The notes under the pieces: generated by a model | Seen by the model: the letters and a program-made list of their open reading frames with translations, nothing else | What the model was told of the DNA's origin: nothing | The model's database searches: none | NCBI GenBank assembly: GCA_018303945.1 | Contig: JAGVXD010000005.1 | Coordinates: 1 to 54,516 of the forward strand | Source of the DNA: Candidatus Pacearchaeota archaeon | Lineage (GTDB): Archaea > Nanobdellota > Nanobdellia > Pacearchaeales > GW2011-AR1 | Reading direction: 5' to 3' | DNA length: 54,516 nucleotides | Shown: positions 42,033 through 50,491 of the stretch, in pieces | Layout of the letters: each line of letters begins with the position of its first letter | How positions within the stretch are numbered: the stretch's first letter is position 1 | Program-made: the position numbers and the translations under genes

Positions 42033-43824
42033 GGGGAAAAATATCAGAAGGTCTGCTATTCTTGAGATAGTTGGAATAACAATAATATTATTTACTCTTT
42101 GCCTTATTTTAATACAATATGCTCTTCCTTTTTCTATACTATTAAATAAGACCTCTCTCGATTCTTATGTAGATGTAAATAACTATTTTTACAAACCTTT
42201 AAACAAAACCTTAACTCCTCTGGGAAATTACAATCCTCTCTCAAAAGTTAATGATAAAAGAGCAGACTATTCTTCCTATTATTCTTATGTCAATTATACT
42301 CAAATAGAATCTGAGGCGGCATTGATAGGTGCAGGCAATTACATAAATAAAGGAAATGCTTCCAGCATAGTTGTTTTAAACTATCATGGCACTATTGCAA
42401 ATAATGATACTGATGAGTATAGTATATCCATAGAAGATTTTAAGGCACATATGTTTAATCTTAAGAAAGAAGGATATGAAACTGTAAAAATTAAAGATTT
42501 TTATGAATTTCTTAAGGGCGAGAGAGATATTCCTGATAAATCTTTTCTTCTGACTTTTGACGATGGTATTAGAGACACTTATTATAATTCAGATCCTGTA
42601 TTGAAAGCTCTCAACTATAGCGCCGTTATGTTTGTAATTACCAGCCAATCCATAGAACAGGATAGAAGATATTATTTGAATGCAAATGAGCTCATTGAGA
42701 TGCAGTCAAGCGGAAGGTGGGAGATAGAGTCCCATAGCTATGAAGGACATAGCAGAATAAAGACAAATTCAGAAGGAAAAGCCAGCCCTTTCTTTAGCAA
42801 TAAGATGTGGCTTGACGAAAAGCAAAGACTTGAGAGCGATGAGGAATTTGATTACAGGGTGAGAAATGATTTAGCCGTTTCAAAATACCAGTTAGAAAAA
42901 TCTCTTGGAAAAGAAATTACGGGTTTCGCTCTGCCATTTGGGGAGTTTGGGCAGAGAGAGACGAACTATAAGGGTTCAGAGAGTGTGATTCTAAACGCCA
43001 CAGAAGATTATTACAAAATGGTTTTTTATCAGTTTAAGCCGGCAATTAATAAGGATTTTAGAGCAAACTATGCAGACGAACCAGGAAATGATTTTTATCT
43101 GGTCATGAGAATATCTGCTGACTACATCCGCTCGGCAGATACATTACTGCAAGAGATGCGAGCAGCACAATCTCTTTCTCTCCCCTATAATGAAAAGTTT
43201 GACAATCCAAAACAGTGGGTTAGCGTATGGGGCAGAGTGAATTTTACATATATAGAGAATTCTGTTGATTGTGTCATTCCGCCCCAGAATTCGCTGGACG
43301 GAAAATTCTGTACTAAAAATGATACAATCAACAGAATTTTTCGTAATTCAATTATAATATCTAACAATCCGGGGGGTGGAGGTGCAATGGTTTATTTAGA
43401 CGGCTCTTATCTCTGGAAAGATTATCAAGCTAATGTCGTGATAGATGAGCATGATGTGCAGAAAATTATTTTAGCGGCGCGTTTTCATGATTCTTATAAT
43501 TATATAGGGTGCAAGTATCAGAGCAATTCTATATCAATAATAAAAGTGAACAACCAGAAGAAAGAGGAGATTAACGAGACAAATATACGTCATTTTCCAG
43601 CAGTGCAGAACTATCTTATAGGAAAGCCGGAACTAGGCATAAGAGTTGTGGGAAATCATGTAAGCTGTTATATAAATAATAATCTCACAGTACAGGCTTA
43701 TCTTAATGATATACCTAAAAATGGAGGCATAGGCGTTCGCCTTGAGAATCTAGATTCCGGAGAGCAATCAATAAAATTCCACAGTATAAAGACTGAAATT
43801 ATAGAAAAGGATTTATTGTATTAA
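42025..43824 (+). CDS. membrane-anchored polysaccharide deacetylase with C-terminal beta domain (599 aa)
   Basis: N-terminal transmembrane helix (about 16-38) then an extracytoplasmic CE4/NodB domain: VVLNYHGTI, FLLTFDDGI (metal Asp, about 175-183), WEIESHSYEGHSR (about 232-244) and FALPFGEFG. The C-terminal 190 residues form a LamG-like beta domain (FDNPKQWVSVWGRV ... IGVRLENLDSG). Works with the synthase encoded just upstream, probably deacetylating the exported glycan. GTG start at 42025 with AGGAG upstream. An 81-bp palindromic repeat is inserted in frame at 43258-43338. Confidence 0.88.
   Translation: MDEGKNIRRSAILEIVGITIILFTLCLILIQYALPFSILLNKTSLDSYVDVNNYFYKPLNKTLTPLGNYNPLSKVNDKRADYSSYYSYVNYTQIESEAALIGAGNYINKGNASSIVVLNYHGTIANNDTDEYSISIEDFKAHMFNLKKEGYETVKIKDFYEFLKGERDIPDKSFLLTFDDGIRDTYYNSDPVLKALNYSAVMFVITSQSIEQDRRYYLNANELIEMQSSGRWEIESHSYEGHSRIKTNSEGKASPFFSNKMWLDEKQRLESDEEFDYRVRNDLAVSKYQLEKSLGKEITGFALPFGEFGQRETNYKGSESVILNATEDYYKMVFYQFKPAINKDFRANYADEPGNDFYLVMRISADYIRSADTLLQEMRAAQSLSLPYNEKFDNPKQWVSVWGRVNFTYIENSVDCVIPPQNSLDGKFCTKNDTINRIFRNSIIISNNPGGGGAMVYLDGSYLWKDYQANVVIDEHDVQKIILAARFHDSYNYIGCKYQSNSISIIKVNNQKKEEINETNIRHFPAVQNYLIGKPELGIRVVGNHVSCYINNNLTVQAYLNDIPKNGGIGVRLENLDSGEQSIKFHSIKTEIIEKDLLY
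43258..43338. repeat. 81-bp palindromic element inserted in frame in a deacetylase gene
   Basis: 21-bp arms (43258-43278 and 43318-43338) are inverted copies with one mismatch; an inner CAGAATT/AATTCTG stem lies between. 81 bp is divisible by three and adds about 27 residues (NSVDCVIPP...). A related copy is at 39193-39277. Confidence 0.8.
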
Positions 43825-43873
43825 TTTATCAGCGATTAAAAACATAAATATATAAGACAATATTTTAAGAAAT

Positions 43874-44132
43874 ATGAAAGTATTAGATTTGCCAAAGTTA
43901 GAAGATGAAAAATCAGAACAAACGAGAGGTTTAGTCGAATATTAGTATAGTAAGGAAAGTATCTTTCTCACATAGATTATTTTCTAATAATCCATGGCCT
44001 GGTTTTGAAGTAGTAGGCCATTTTTACAGTGATTCTTCTGGAAAGTCTTTGAATGATGGTGAAAGTGATGGAAGTGTAATTACAGTAAAGCCGGAATATA
44101 GAACTCAAGGAGAGAGATATGCTGAAATATAG
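43874..44132 (+). pseudogene. small broken gene (apparent frameshift)
   Basis: ATG frame MKVLDLPKLEDEKSEQTRGL ends at TAG (43945), while an adjacent frame continues with protein-like sequence (VRKVSFSHRLFSNN, GFEVVGHFYSDSSGKS) to TAG at 44130-44132. One indel would join them into about 86 residues. No family recognised. The rest of 43.83-44.33 kb holds nothing else I can support. Confidence 0.4.
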
Positions 44133-44328
44133 CAAATAACTTTAATTTCCGGAATTTTTTGTTATCTGCTAGATAGGAAATCACGGAAGAGAGTACGATT
44201 ATTAAAGTGATTTTCTATATATGAAATAATATTAATAGTTATACAAACTCATAAGGCATATTAAATCGTTTAAGCACTCTAAAAAGGTAAATGGAAAAGA
44301 GCACGATAAAGAGTCTATATTATTTATT

Positions 44329-45057
44329 CTACCAAAGAGTATTTTTTCTTTCTCTTACTTTGATAGCTATTCTATCCAAGCTGTCTATGGCATTTATTAT
44401 AGGATGTGATTCTCTTGGAGAACTCTTTGGGGAGAGATTTCTTGGCATCTGGACTGGCTCCTGCTTAATTATTAGAGGCTTTAAGTTTCTTACATTCTCA
44501 AGAATAAGCGCACCCATATCTTCCTTAGAAGGCTCTTCTTGAACAATTTCCTTTGGAGAACTCCTCATGCCTATAAACTTTCCAAAAATTTTAAAGAATA
44601 ATGAAGTTGTCTGCTGCTGATTAGGCTTATCTTCACTTATAATTTTTTTTAAGAGAGATATTAATACTGCTAGACTATATCCATCAATAGGTTCTCCGCC
44701 GTAAAGGTGTTCCATCATCTTGTGGGAAAACTGTGCTGCTCGCAGCTTATTTTTGCCTATGAAGAATCTCTGCATTTCAGAATAATCTAAACCTTCCTTA
44801 AAGCCGTAAGTGTGCGAAAAGAAAGTTTTTGCAATTCTATCTATTTCAGCCATTGTCGTTTCAACTGGCTGGTGTTGCCTTGTAAGCCAATCAAGCTCTT
44901 TAAGGGCATCCGGTTCAGGCAAAATCAATTGCTGAGTCTTTCGCTTTTGCGATATTCTTCTCTCAATTACAAGAAGAACAACCATTATTGCCAGAAGAGT
45001 AGATAATGCAATAAGCAAGGTGACGCGCTTTTCAAGGATAAGTTGAGTAAGAGTCAT
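44329..45057 (-). CDS. membrane-anchored hypothetical protein (242 aa)
   Basis: One N-terminal transmembrane helix (about 14-33, LIALSTLLAIMVVLLVIE), then a helical cytoplasmic-looking region (TMAEIDRIAKTFFSHTYGF...) and a Pro/Ser-rich tail. Likely part of an operon with the two genes upstream (45.1-46.1 kb). ATG 45057 preferred over 45072. Family not recognised. Confidence 0.65.
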   Translation of the reverse strand: MTLTQLILEKRVTLLIALSTLLAIMVVLLVIERRISQKRKTQQLILPEPDALKELDWLTRQHQPVETTMAEIDRIAKTFFSHTYGFKEGLDYSEMQRFFIGKNKLRAAQFSHKMMEHLYGGEPIDGYSLAVLISLLKKIISEDKPNQQQTTSLFFKIFGKFIGMRSSPKEIVQEEPSKEDMGALILENVRNLKPLIIKQEPVQMPRNLSPKSSPRESHPIINAIDSLDRIAIKVRERKNTLW

Positions 45058-45088
45058 GGTGATAAAGAGCAATTAGAGTATAAAAATA

Positions 45089-45709
45089 TTACCTGATGGG
45101 AAAAGATGCCGCCTGGGTGGGCTTTCTCTGTATTACGAACCGCGTTCCCAGAAATTCAGACAGAATAGCATTGATAATATACTGGTCAAATGCGGCGGTG
45201 AATATTCCTGTGCTTAAAGGTATTCTGGTTCTCTCTGATAGAGATTTTACTAAACCGTCAATTTCCTCTTTTGTAAGCATCAATGGGAGTGAGCTAACTC
45301 CTCCATATTGAGTGACTAAAAGAGGTTTGTTCGGACCAGGACACTCTAAAAGCCGTATTGATGAGTCTGCAAGAATCCTCTGAATTCTCTCAAGAGGAGT
45401 TTTTGGATTGTCCAGAAATGATTGTTGCATTCTTTGAGGTCTCGGCGGCAAAGGACGGCTTATCTGAAGAGCTGGAGAGCGCATATTAAATGGAATTACT
45501 TTGGGTTCTAGAGGAAGAGCAACTTTCTGAAAGGATTCTCCTGAAGGACGAAACTCATTTGAAATAAAATCTTCTTTTGCTATCATGGGCCTGACATGAC
45601 TATAGTTTATTTTAAGAACCTTTAATTCTTCTCTTGGGTGAACTCTTGCTATAACTGCTGCAATAAACTGCTGAAGAAACAACGTTCTGACACTCATCTG
45701 TTCGCCCAT
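45089..45709 (-). CDS. hypothetical protein (206 aa), Pro-rich linker
   Basis: Helical N-terminus, a Pro/Arg-rich linker (residues about 75-105), then an alpha/beta C-terminal domain (LLVTQYGGVSSLPLMLTKEE...). Starts one base after the stop of the coiled-coil gene, so translationally coupled to it. Unknown function. Confidence 0.65.
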   Translation of the reverse strand: MGEQMSVRTLFLQQFIAAVIARVHPREELKVLKINYSHVRPMIAKEDFISNEFRPSGESFQKVALPLEPKVIPFNMRSPALQISRPLPPRPQRMQQSFLDNPKTPLERIQRILADSSIRLLECPGPNKPLLVTQYGGVSSLPLMLTKEEIDGLVKSLSERTRIPLSTGIFTAAFDQYIINAILSEFLGTRFVIQRKPTQAASFPIR

Positions 45710-45710
45710 T

Positions 45711-46136
45711 TTAGAATCTCGGCAGGGGTTTTATATTAGTTGAAGGAGTATATATCTCCTCGGGTTTTTTATCTTCTTCCGGTTGAGGCGGTCTTGAAGA
45801 ACCATACATCCTCTCCCTAATGCGTTCTTCTACTATTGTAAGACCTTTTGCTATGACTTTATTCTGTTCAAGGAGTTTATCCACCTTTTCCAGAAACTCT
45901 TTGTCTTTCTCAGCTACCTGATTTGCAGGATGCTCGGAGAAACTGCGGGCAGCCATTTCAAAAAGAGAAAGCAGACTTGCAATCTGCTCTGATAATTTAT
46001 CAAACTTCTCGGCTAAATCAGTATGGACTTTCTGGAGTTCAATTAAATTTTCAAGGAGCTTTTTTTCTATTTCTGATTTATGTGAAGATTTATGCTCTTC
46101 TTTAGAAACTACACTCTCCTCCCTCTTTTTCACCAT
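45711..46136 (-). CDS. coiled-coil protein (141 aa)
   Basis: Long coiled coil across residues 20-110 (heptads such as KLLENLIELQKVHTDLAEKF and KEFLEKVDKLLEQNKVIAKG), Pro-rich C-terminus. First gene of a three-gene operon with two unknown proteins, one membrane-anchored: possibly a structural complex at the membrane. Promoter preceded by the palindrome at 46165-46188. Confidence 0.7.
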   Translation of the reverse strand: MVKKREESVVSKEEHKSSHKSEIEKKLLENLIELQKVHTDLAEKFDKLSEQIASLLSLFEMAARSFSEHPANQVAEKDKEFLEKVDKLLEQNKVIAKGLTIVEERIRERMYGSSRPPQPEEDKKPEEIYTPSTNIKPLPRF

Positions 46137-46164
46137 GGTTATTTGACGGGAGTTTTATTTATAA

Positions 46165-46188
46165 ATGTTTTCGCCGATGCGAAAACAT
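46165..46188. promoter_or_regulatory. 24-bp palindrome upstream of the coiled-coil gene promoter
   Basis: ATGTTTTCGC, loop CGAT, then the exact complement. It adjoins a TTTATAAAT TATA-like element on the minus strand, about 25 bp before the ATG at 46136, so it could be an operator. Confidence 0.5.
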
Positions 46189-46351
46189 GTCTTATCCCTA
46201 AATAATGTCCTCTTGGTAAATAATATAAGACTGATAATTTTGCTGAATGGGCATCATTTGCTTTATATTTCATAAAAAGATAGTTTTTTAATATGTGGAA
46301 ATAAGATTATTGTATAAGTGGAATCTGAATAAAAGAGATTCCTAAGATTAT

Positions 46352-46422
46352 GGATCTGTAGGCTAGTGGTAAACTGACTGGCTCCAGCCCAGTATTCGGG
46401 GGTTCGATTCCCTCCAGGTCCA
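46352..46422 (+). tRNA. tRNA-Trp(CCA)
   Basis: 71-nt cloverleaf: acceptor GGATCTG/CAGGTCC plus A, anticodon stem ACTGG/CCAGT with loop CTCCAGC (anticodon CCA), T-arm GGGGG-TTCGATT-CCCTC. The D-stem has one mismatch. No intron, although archaeal tRNA-Trp genes often have one. Confidence 0.9.
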
Positions 46423-46459
46423 TTTAAAATTTAAATTAAAAACACGCTTATAAAGCGTT

Positions 46460-46813
46460 TTATCTTCTTGCTATAGAGAAGACATTCTTTATGGCAACGA
46501 TTATTGTCGCCGGTACGAATATAGCTAGTAAGGCTTCAAGTATGCCATTGACAAACTTTATGTCAGTCATCAATTGACCACCAAGACTGGCCGCTATAAT
46601 AAGCACCGCTCCAGATAGGAGAAATGGTGAAACTTCTTCATCGGCTACATTAAAGAATCCTACAATAAGTCCAAGAATGACTAGAATAATAATCATTGTG
46701 TTACCAATTCCGTCACCAGTAGCTCCGCTAAACAGCCCAAGGATTACTGCTAGGATTACACCAATCAGGAAAGCCCAGCTTCCAATAAGATTACCTTTAT
46801 CAGCTCTGACCAT
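46460..46813 (-). CDS. small polytopic membrane protein (117 aa)
   Basis: Four hydrophobic helices (about 10-28, 38-54, 63-78, 88-108) with Gly-rich turns. Strong Shine-Dalgarno AAAGGAGG 6-7 nt upstream of the ATG, unlike the leaderless genes around it. Function unknown; small membrane proteins of this layout recur in DPANN genomes. Confidence 0.7.
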   Translation of the reverse strand: MVRADKGNLIGSWAFLIGVILAVILGLFSGATGDGIGNTMIIILVILGLIVGFFNVADEEVSPFLLSGAVLIIAASLGGQLMTDIKFVNGILEALLAIFVPATIIVAIKNVFSIARR

Positions 46814-46910
46814 ATTTACCTCCTTTCATCGGTATAGATGTATATAACTATAAGGGTTTTATGGTTTAAATAAGTTTTTACTTTACGATTCAGGGTCTTA
46901 TCCAGAAATA

Positions 46911-46966
46911 AGGTTACCTCGACAAATAAGACAGGCGGTCAGATTCGAGGTGGCTTAACGTAACCT
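46911..46966. ncRNA. long hairpin between two minus-strand genes
   Basis: AGGTTACCTCGA (46911-46922) pairs with TCGAG (46945-46949) and, beyond a bulge, GTAACCT (46960-46966). Twelve base pairs in an AT-rich gap; a terminator, processing site or small RNA are all possible. Confidence 0.3.
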
Positions 46967-47004
46967 CAAAAACAGCATATTTCTGCTATTTATAACCTTA
47001 AGGA

Positions 47005-47679
47005 TTATAATTTCTTTAACTGCTCAATTTCCTCAAATGATATTGCTGCGCCCTTGAATTTTGTTGCGTAAAGCGCAGCCTCAAGAGCTTTTTTACCTTC
47101 AAGACCTAGTATTCCCTTCTTGAAAGCTACATAAACTAGCTCGGAAGAGCGGATAAACCTAAAACTAGCAAATAAAGAGAGGTCTGTCGATGCCAATTTG
47201 ACATTCTGGTGCGTTCTGGCTGATATCAATTTCTCCAGTTCACGAGGCTTCTCGCACAATATCCTGGTTGTTCTCTCATCTACAGCAATTAAAGTTTCAT
47301 ATCTTTTTTTACTTAATATTGAGCTAAGAGCAAGGCAGGACATTTCAGCTTCGCTTACCACAGGAATCCAGTGGTCGTTTACCTGCAAAGAATGGTTTGC
47401 CTGCTCCATAAATAATTTTGTCAGTTCTGATATTTCATTGTCGTTTACTCCGAGAGACGAAGGCATTTCCAATACATTGTGAAATAAAAGAGATTGAACT
47501 CTTAAAGCTCCAAGCTCAAATCTCTCGACCTCAAGAGGACGGTCTATTATCTCATATTTTACTTGAGAAGTTATTATAAGCTTTCCATTCCATATTGATT
47601 TTAATCTCTCAAGCAAGTCTAACATTCCATTCATTGATAAATTAATCAGTGTGCCGGAGTCAAATATTAGAATTTTCAT
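47005..47679 (-). CDS. PIN-domain-like protein (224 aa)
   Basis: Predicted PIN-fold ribonuclease. First Asp in LIFDSGTLINL, then EII in VKYEIIDRP, acidic VVSEAEMSCLAL (about 108-119) and IAVDERTTRIL (about 140-150), placing four acidic residues as in PIN active sites. An added C-terminal helical region of about 50 residues (KKALEAALYATKFKGAAISF) is unusual for VapC toxins. Last gene of a three-gene overlapping operon; its start lies inside the previous gene. Confidence 0.7.
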   Translation of the reverse strand: MKILIFDSGTLINLSMNGMLDLLERLKSIWNGKLIITSQVKYEIIDRPLEVERFELGALRVQSLLFHNVLEMPSSLGVNDNEISELTKLFMEQANHSLQVNDHWIPVVSEAEMSCLALSSILSKKRYETLIAVDERTTRILCEKPRELEKLISARTHQNVKLASTDLSLFASFRFIRSSELVYVAFKKGILGLEGKKALEAALYATKFKGAAISFEEIEQLKKL

Positions 47680-47857
47680 TATTTATACCCCTTAGTTTTT
47701 TATTAAAGCAGAATATCAATGGATTTCCCAAGTTGATTCTTTCTTTATCTTCTTTTCTTATATTAAAATATTCAAGCTCTTTTGTTTTAGATAGTGCTAT
47801 AAAATCTAAAGAATCCTTTAATATATACTTCATTTTCTCTATTGCAGTAACTTTCAT
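47660..47857 (-). CDS. small protein between helical regulator and PIN gene (65 aa)
   Basis: Short charged protein (KMKYILKDSLDFIALSKTKE) overlapping the upstream gene by 4 nt and the PIN gene by 20 nt. Tight coupling suggests a real coding sequence, perhaps an antitoxin-like partner. No family recognised. Confidence 0.5.
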   Translation of the reverse strand: MKVTAIEKMKYILKDSLDFIALSKTKELEYFNIRKEDKERINLGNPLIFCFNKKLRGINNENSNI

Positions 47858-48432
47858 ATTAATTTTCCTTTTTCAGAAGAGAAGAAGTCAAGAGCCATTT
47901 TAGCCCTTTCCTTTACATTTAGGGTGTGGTAACCGGATTCTTCTGCTCCTTTCTGTCCTGTATATTCTGATAGTTCCCATTGTGTTACGCCTAAGAGCTG
48001 GGCTGTTTTGCCAAGCGATATGCCATGCTCGTATACTCTGGAGGCTTTATTGATTGAAGCTTTAAGAATTACATCCTGGATATATGGCTTGAGATTTACA
48101 GAGAGAGATGCCAGAGACTTTCTTGCCTGTTCTAGATAACTTTCGTATTCGTGCGTTTCAGAAGTTCTTATTGAAGATTCTGCCAAAGCCATCCACGAAT
48201 TGAACTTTTTTACAAAATTGCCCCAGTTCTTTGCTCTTTTGTGGTCATTGCGCTCTATCAATTTGCTTAATGTATAAACCAGTACAGCGAGAGTTATGCT
48301 GCCGCTGTCCTGTATCAAAGAAGCACTGTGGACGGTTTGATTAGATAATTCACGGAGCTTTACTGCATCTTCATCTTTTAATGCCTGCTGTGTAGCTTCA
48401 AGAACATCGGCTATGTGCTCTCCCTCTCCCAT
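47854..48432 (-). CDS. helical protein with C-terminal HTH-like segment (192 aa)
   Basis: All-helical. The N-terminal 130 residues look HEPN-like or TPR-like (ADVLEATQQALKDEDAVKLR...). Near the C-terminus, GISLGKTAQLLGVTQWELSE resembles the UPF0175-type helix-turn-helix found in antitoxins. First gene of the PIN operon. Antitoxin or regulator is an inference. Confidence 0.65.
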   Translation of the reverse strand: MGEGEHIADVLEATQQALKDEDAVKLRELSNQTVHSASLIQDSGSITLAVLVYTLSKLIERNDHKRAKNWGNFVKKFNSWMALAESSIRTSETHEYESYLEQARKSLASLSVNLKPYIQDVILKASINKASRVYEHGISLGKTAQLLGVTQWELSEYTGQKGAEESGYHTLNVKERAKMALDFFSSEKGKLI

Positions 48433-48473
48433 TATTTTAAAAGTTTCTGCTCCTATATAAAGCTATCCAGTAT

Positions 48474-49028
48474 TTATAAATTTAAGAGAATAAATATTCC
48501 AATAGTATTTAGCAAAAAGCTTAGAATTATCAATTTGTCCAGCTTAACCCGCGTTAAACCTGCAAGCATTAATATACCTATCTCGTCGGGAAGAGGAGAA
48601 GAAATGACCAATCCTATCAATGCATATAACAAATAAATTTTTATATATTTGCTTAAACTTTTCTTAATAATTGCCTCTCCTTTTACAAGAATAGAGTTTC
48701 TGCTTAGTCTTAAGAATTCATCCTTTAAGGAAAGTCTAAAAAAACTAAAAATTAAAATATCTCCTATTAAAGCCCCTATTCCTCCTATTACTGCTGAAAG
48801 AATTATATTTTCTGGTTGCGATACAATAAAAAATCCCACAGCTATTGGGGTGGTAAAGCCAAAAGAAAAAAATAAGCCGAAGACAAACGTTGCAAGTAAT
48901 TTATTGTTTTTTTCAAGACCAATAAAAAAGTTTCCTATGTTTGCATTGCTGAAAATTATGTATGCGGCAAAAATTATTATAATTAAAATAGTAATCTTTG
49001 GATACTTGAATTTGTGCAGGCTCAGCAT
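48474..49028 (-). CDS. VTT/SNARE-associated (DedA-like) membrane protein (184 aa)
   Basis: Five to six membrane helices. The region FGFTTPIAVGFFIVSQPENI through GGIGALIGDILIFSFFR, and later LYALIGLVISSPLPDEIGIL, follow the re-entrant-loop pattern of VTT-domain lipid scramblase/flippase proteins. Short version. Assignment is from pattern only. Confidence 0.6.
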   Translation of the reverse strand: MLSLHKFKYPKITILIIIIFAAYIIFSNANIGNFFIGLEKNNKLLATFVFGLFFSFGFTTPIAVGFFIVSQPENIILSAVIGGIGALIGDILIFSFFRLSLKDEFLRLSRNSILVKGEAIIKKSLSKYIKIYLLYALIGLVISSPLPDEIGILMLAGLTRVKLDKLIILSFLLNTIGIFILLNL

Positions 49029-49116
49029 GAATATTCAAACAATCACACCTATAAAAAAGCAGCGAAAATTCTGGAAAAAACACAAGTTTAATATAGTATA
49101 ATATCCTTTCTTATTT

Positions 49117-49482
49117 ATGGAAGTTCTTTTAGATACTAATTTTATCCTGGCTTGCTTAAGAAGGAAAATAGATATCGCAGAATCTCTTGGCGATTTGGGT
49201 TTTACACCAGTAATACCTAGAGAAGTAATGCAGGAACTTAAGGACTTAAAGCTAAAATCCAGTAGAACTGATAAAGTGTTTATCTCTCTTGCTCTTGAGA
49301 AATTCTCCTCTCCAGATTTTAAGAAAGCTAAAGTTGGAGGAAGAACAGTTGATGAAGGCCTTATAAGCAAAGGAAAAAGAGGAATATATATTGCTACATT
49401 AGATTCCGGAATAAAACGCATGGTGCCAAATAAGATTATAATAATCGATGCATCAAATGGTCTTTCTGTAGAAAGAGCGTAA
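49117..49482 (+). CDS. PIN-domain protein (121 aa, Fcf1/VapC9-like)
   Basis: Compact PIN fold: EVLLDTNFILACLR (Asp6), PREVMQELKDL (Glu), GRTVDEGLIS (Asp near 79), YIATLDSGIKRMV (Asp near 94). Short archaeal PINs of this form resemble Fcf1/Utp24-type rRNA nucleases more than toxin VapC, and no antitoxin gene adjoins it. Confidence 0.8.
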   Translation: MEVLLDTNFILACLRRKIDIAESLGDLGFTPVIPREVMQELKDLKLKSSRTDKVFISLALEKFSSPDFKKAKVGGRTVDEGLISKGKRGIYIATLDSGIKRMVPNKIIIIDASNGLSVERA

Positions 49483-49514
49483 CACACCATGTGCGTCATA
49501 AATCTTATTTGATG

Positions 49515-49558
49515 TCAAAGTGTCTGACAAACCACACACTTCACGTGGAACACTTTGA
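49515..49558. terminator. hairpin downstream of the PIN gene
   Basis: TCAAAGTGT pairs with ACACTTTGA (9 bp), with inner CCAC/GTGG. AT-rich sequence follows (AATAAAAATTT). Could end the PIN transcript or mark the left edge of the retroelement region. Confidence 0.35.
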
Positions 49559-49638
49559 GCAATAAAAATTTCTATCTATTAATTTCTAAGGAGTAACAAA
49601 ATAGAAAGGTTTAAATACGTATTATTCATAGAAAAAAT

Positions 49639-50386
49639 ATGAGTTCAGAATTCAATTCAGTACAATTAAGGGAAAAATACGCAGACTTTAATGGCAAAAT
49701 AAAACAAAGGAAAAGGAGACAATCAGGAAATCAGATTTATTCTAACTGCAAACAGGCAAGGACTTACTGAAACAGGAAGATTTGCTCTAGGACTTATTAA
49801 TCCTCATTCAGACTATGTAAATGGGGCATTAAATCTTACTAAAGCGAAGGATGCGCAAGGCAAAGATGTAAATGGAGCATATGAAGCTATCTCAGGAAGT
49901 GGAGTAATTGCTGTAAAAAGAAAACTAGGAATTATAGGGGCTAGAATGACACAAGAACAAGTTTTGAATCATAAAGGCTGGAGAATGTTACTAAGACATC
50001 CTGATGAAGTTCCTAAAGAACTTGCAGAAGATTTTGAAGGAGCAAAAGAGTATATAGGCAAGGTTGTTTTCTCAAAGTATGATCAAGCAATGGGAATGTT
50101 CCCTTCAGATGGAGAAACAGTTCCAACTTTAAGGGCGTGGTTCGTTAGCAGGCTTGATGACTGCAGCAGGTCTAATGCTGGTGGCAGGTGCGGGCTTGAT
50201 AATGACAATGGTTGCTCGGTCGGTGTAGCGCCAGAGGCGCCAAACGCACTCGACACAAATGTTCAGCAAGTGAAGGCATATAGCCCTGCAGATTTAGCTA
50301 CTTTTGATAATGCTGTAAGAGGACTAGAAGGCGTTCTTAATCCTGCTTTGCTTAGACCATTTCAGCAATTGAGAAGCAAACTGTAA
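49639..50386 (+). CDS. DGR target (variable) protein gene, apparently +1 frameshifted near its 5' end
   Basis: Target of the retroelement. From ATG 49639 the frame gives MSSEFNSVQLREKYADFNGK then stops; from about 49703 the next frame is open to TAA/TAG-free 50383 with good coding character (RFILTANRQGLTETGRFALG, NHKGWRMLLRHPDEVPKELA). One extra base in an A-rich run (49701-49714, AAAACAAAGGAAAAGG) would explain it. The only in-frame ATG for the long frame is 49946 (146 aa). The variable region encodes LRAWFVSRLDDCSRSN... at residues 64-93 of that part, similar to C-type-lectin-like DGR targets, then 50 more residues follow. Confidence 0.75.
50133..50222 (+). repeat. DGR variable repeat (VR)
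   Basis: 90 bp aligned without gaps to 50601-50690. Differences at 11 positions (10, 16, 30, 31, 34, 48, 49, 52, 57, 58, 60), every one an A in the template (to G or T). The last 30 bp are identical and end in GGTTGCTCGGTCG, the GC-rich homology-initiation (IMH-like) end. Confidence 0.95.
50228..50240. promoter_or_regulatory. DNA hairpin just downstream of VR
   Basis: GCGCC-AGA-GGCGC, starting 5 bp after VR and absent after TR. In phage BPP-1 a hairpin at this position is needed for efficient retrohoming, so this is probably the same kind of element. Confidence 0.7.
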
Positions 50387-50491
50387 GTTCCTATTTACTT
50401 CTTGGAAATATACATTTTATCAGATGAATGTTTTTATAGTCTATTCTGGAAAGCATTATGTCCTAGCTAACTATGCAACAAGGATGCATAG

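Noticed and set aside
48649-49101. Long plus-strand reading frame (150 codons)
   Set aside because: Antisense to the VTT-like membrane protein, with Lys/Ile-rich low-complexity translation; a shadow.
49035-49499. Minus-strand reading frame over the PIN gene (154 codons)
   Set aside because: Antisense shadow; the plus-strand PIN motifs are clear.
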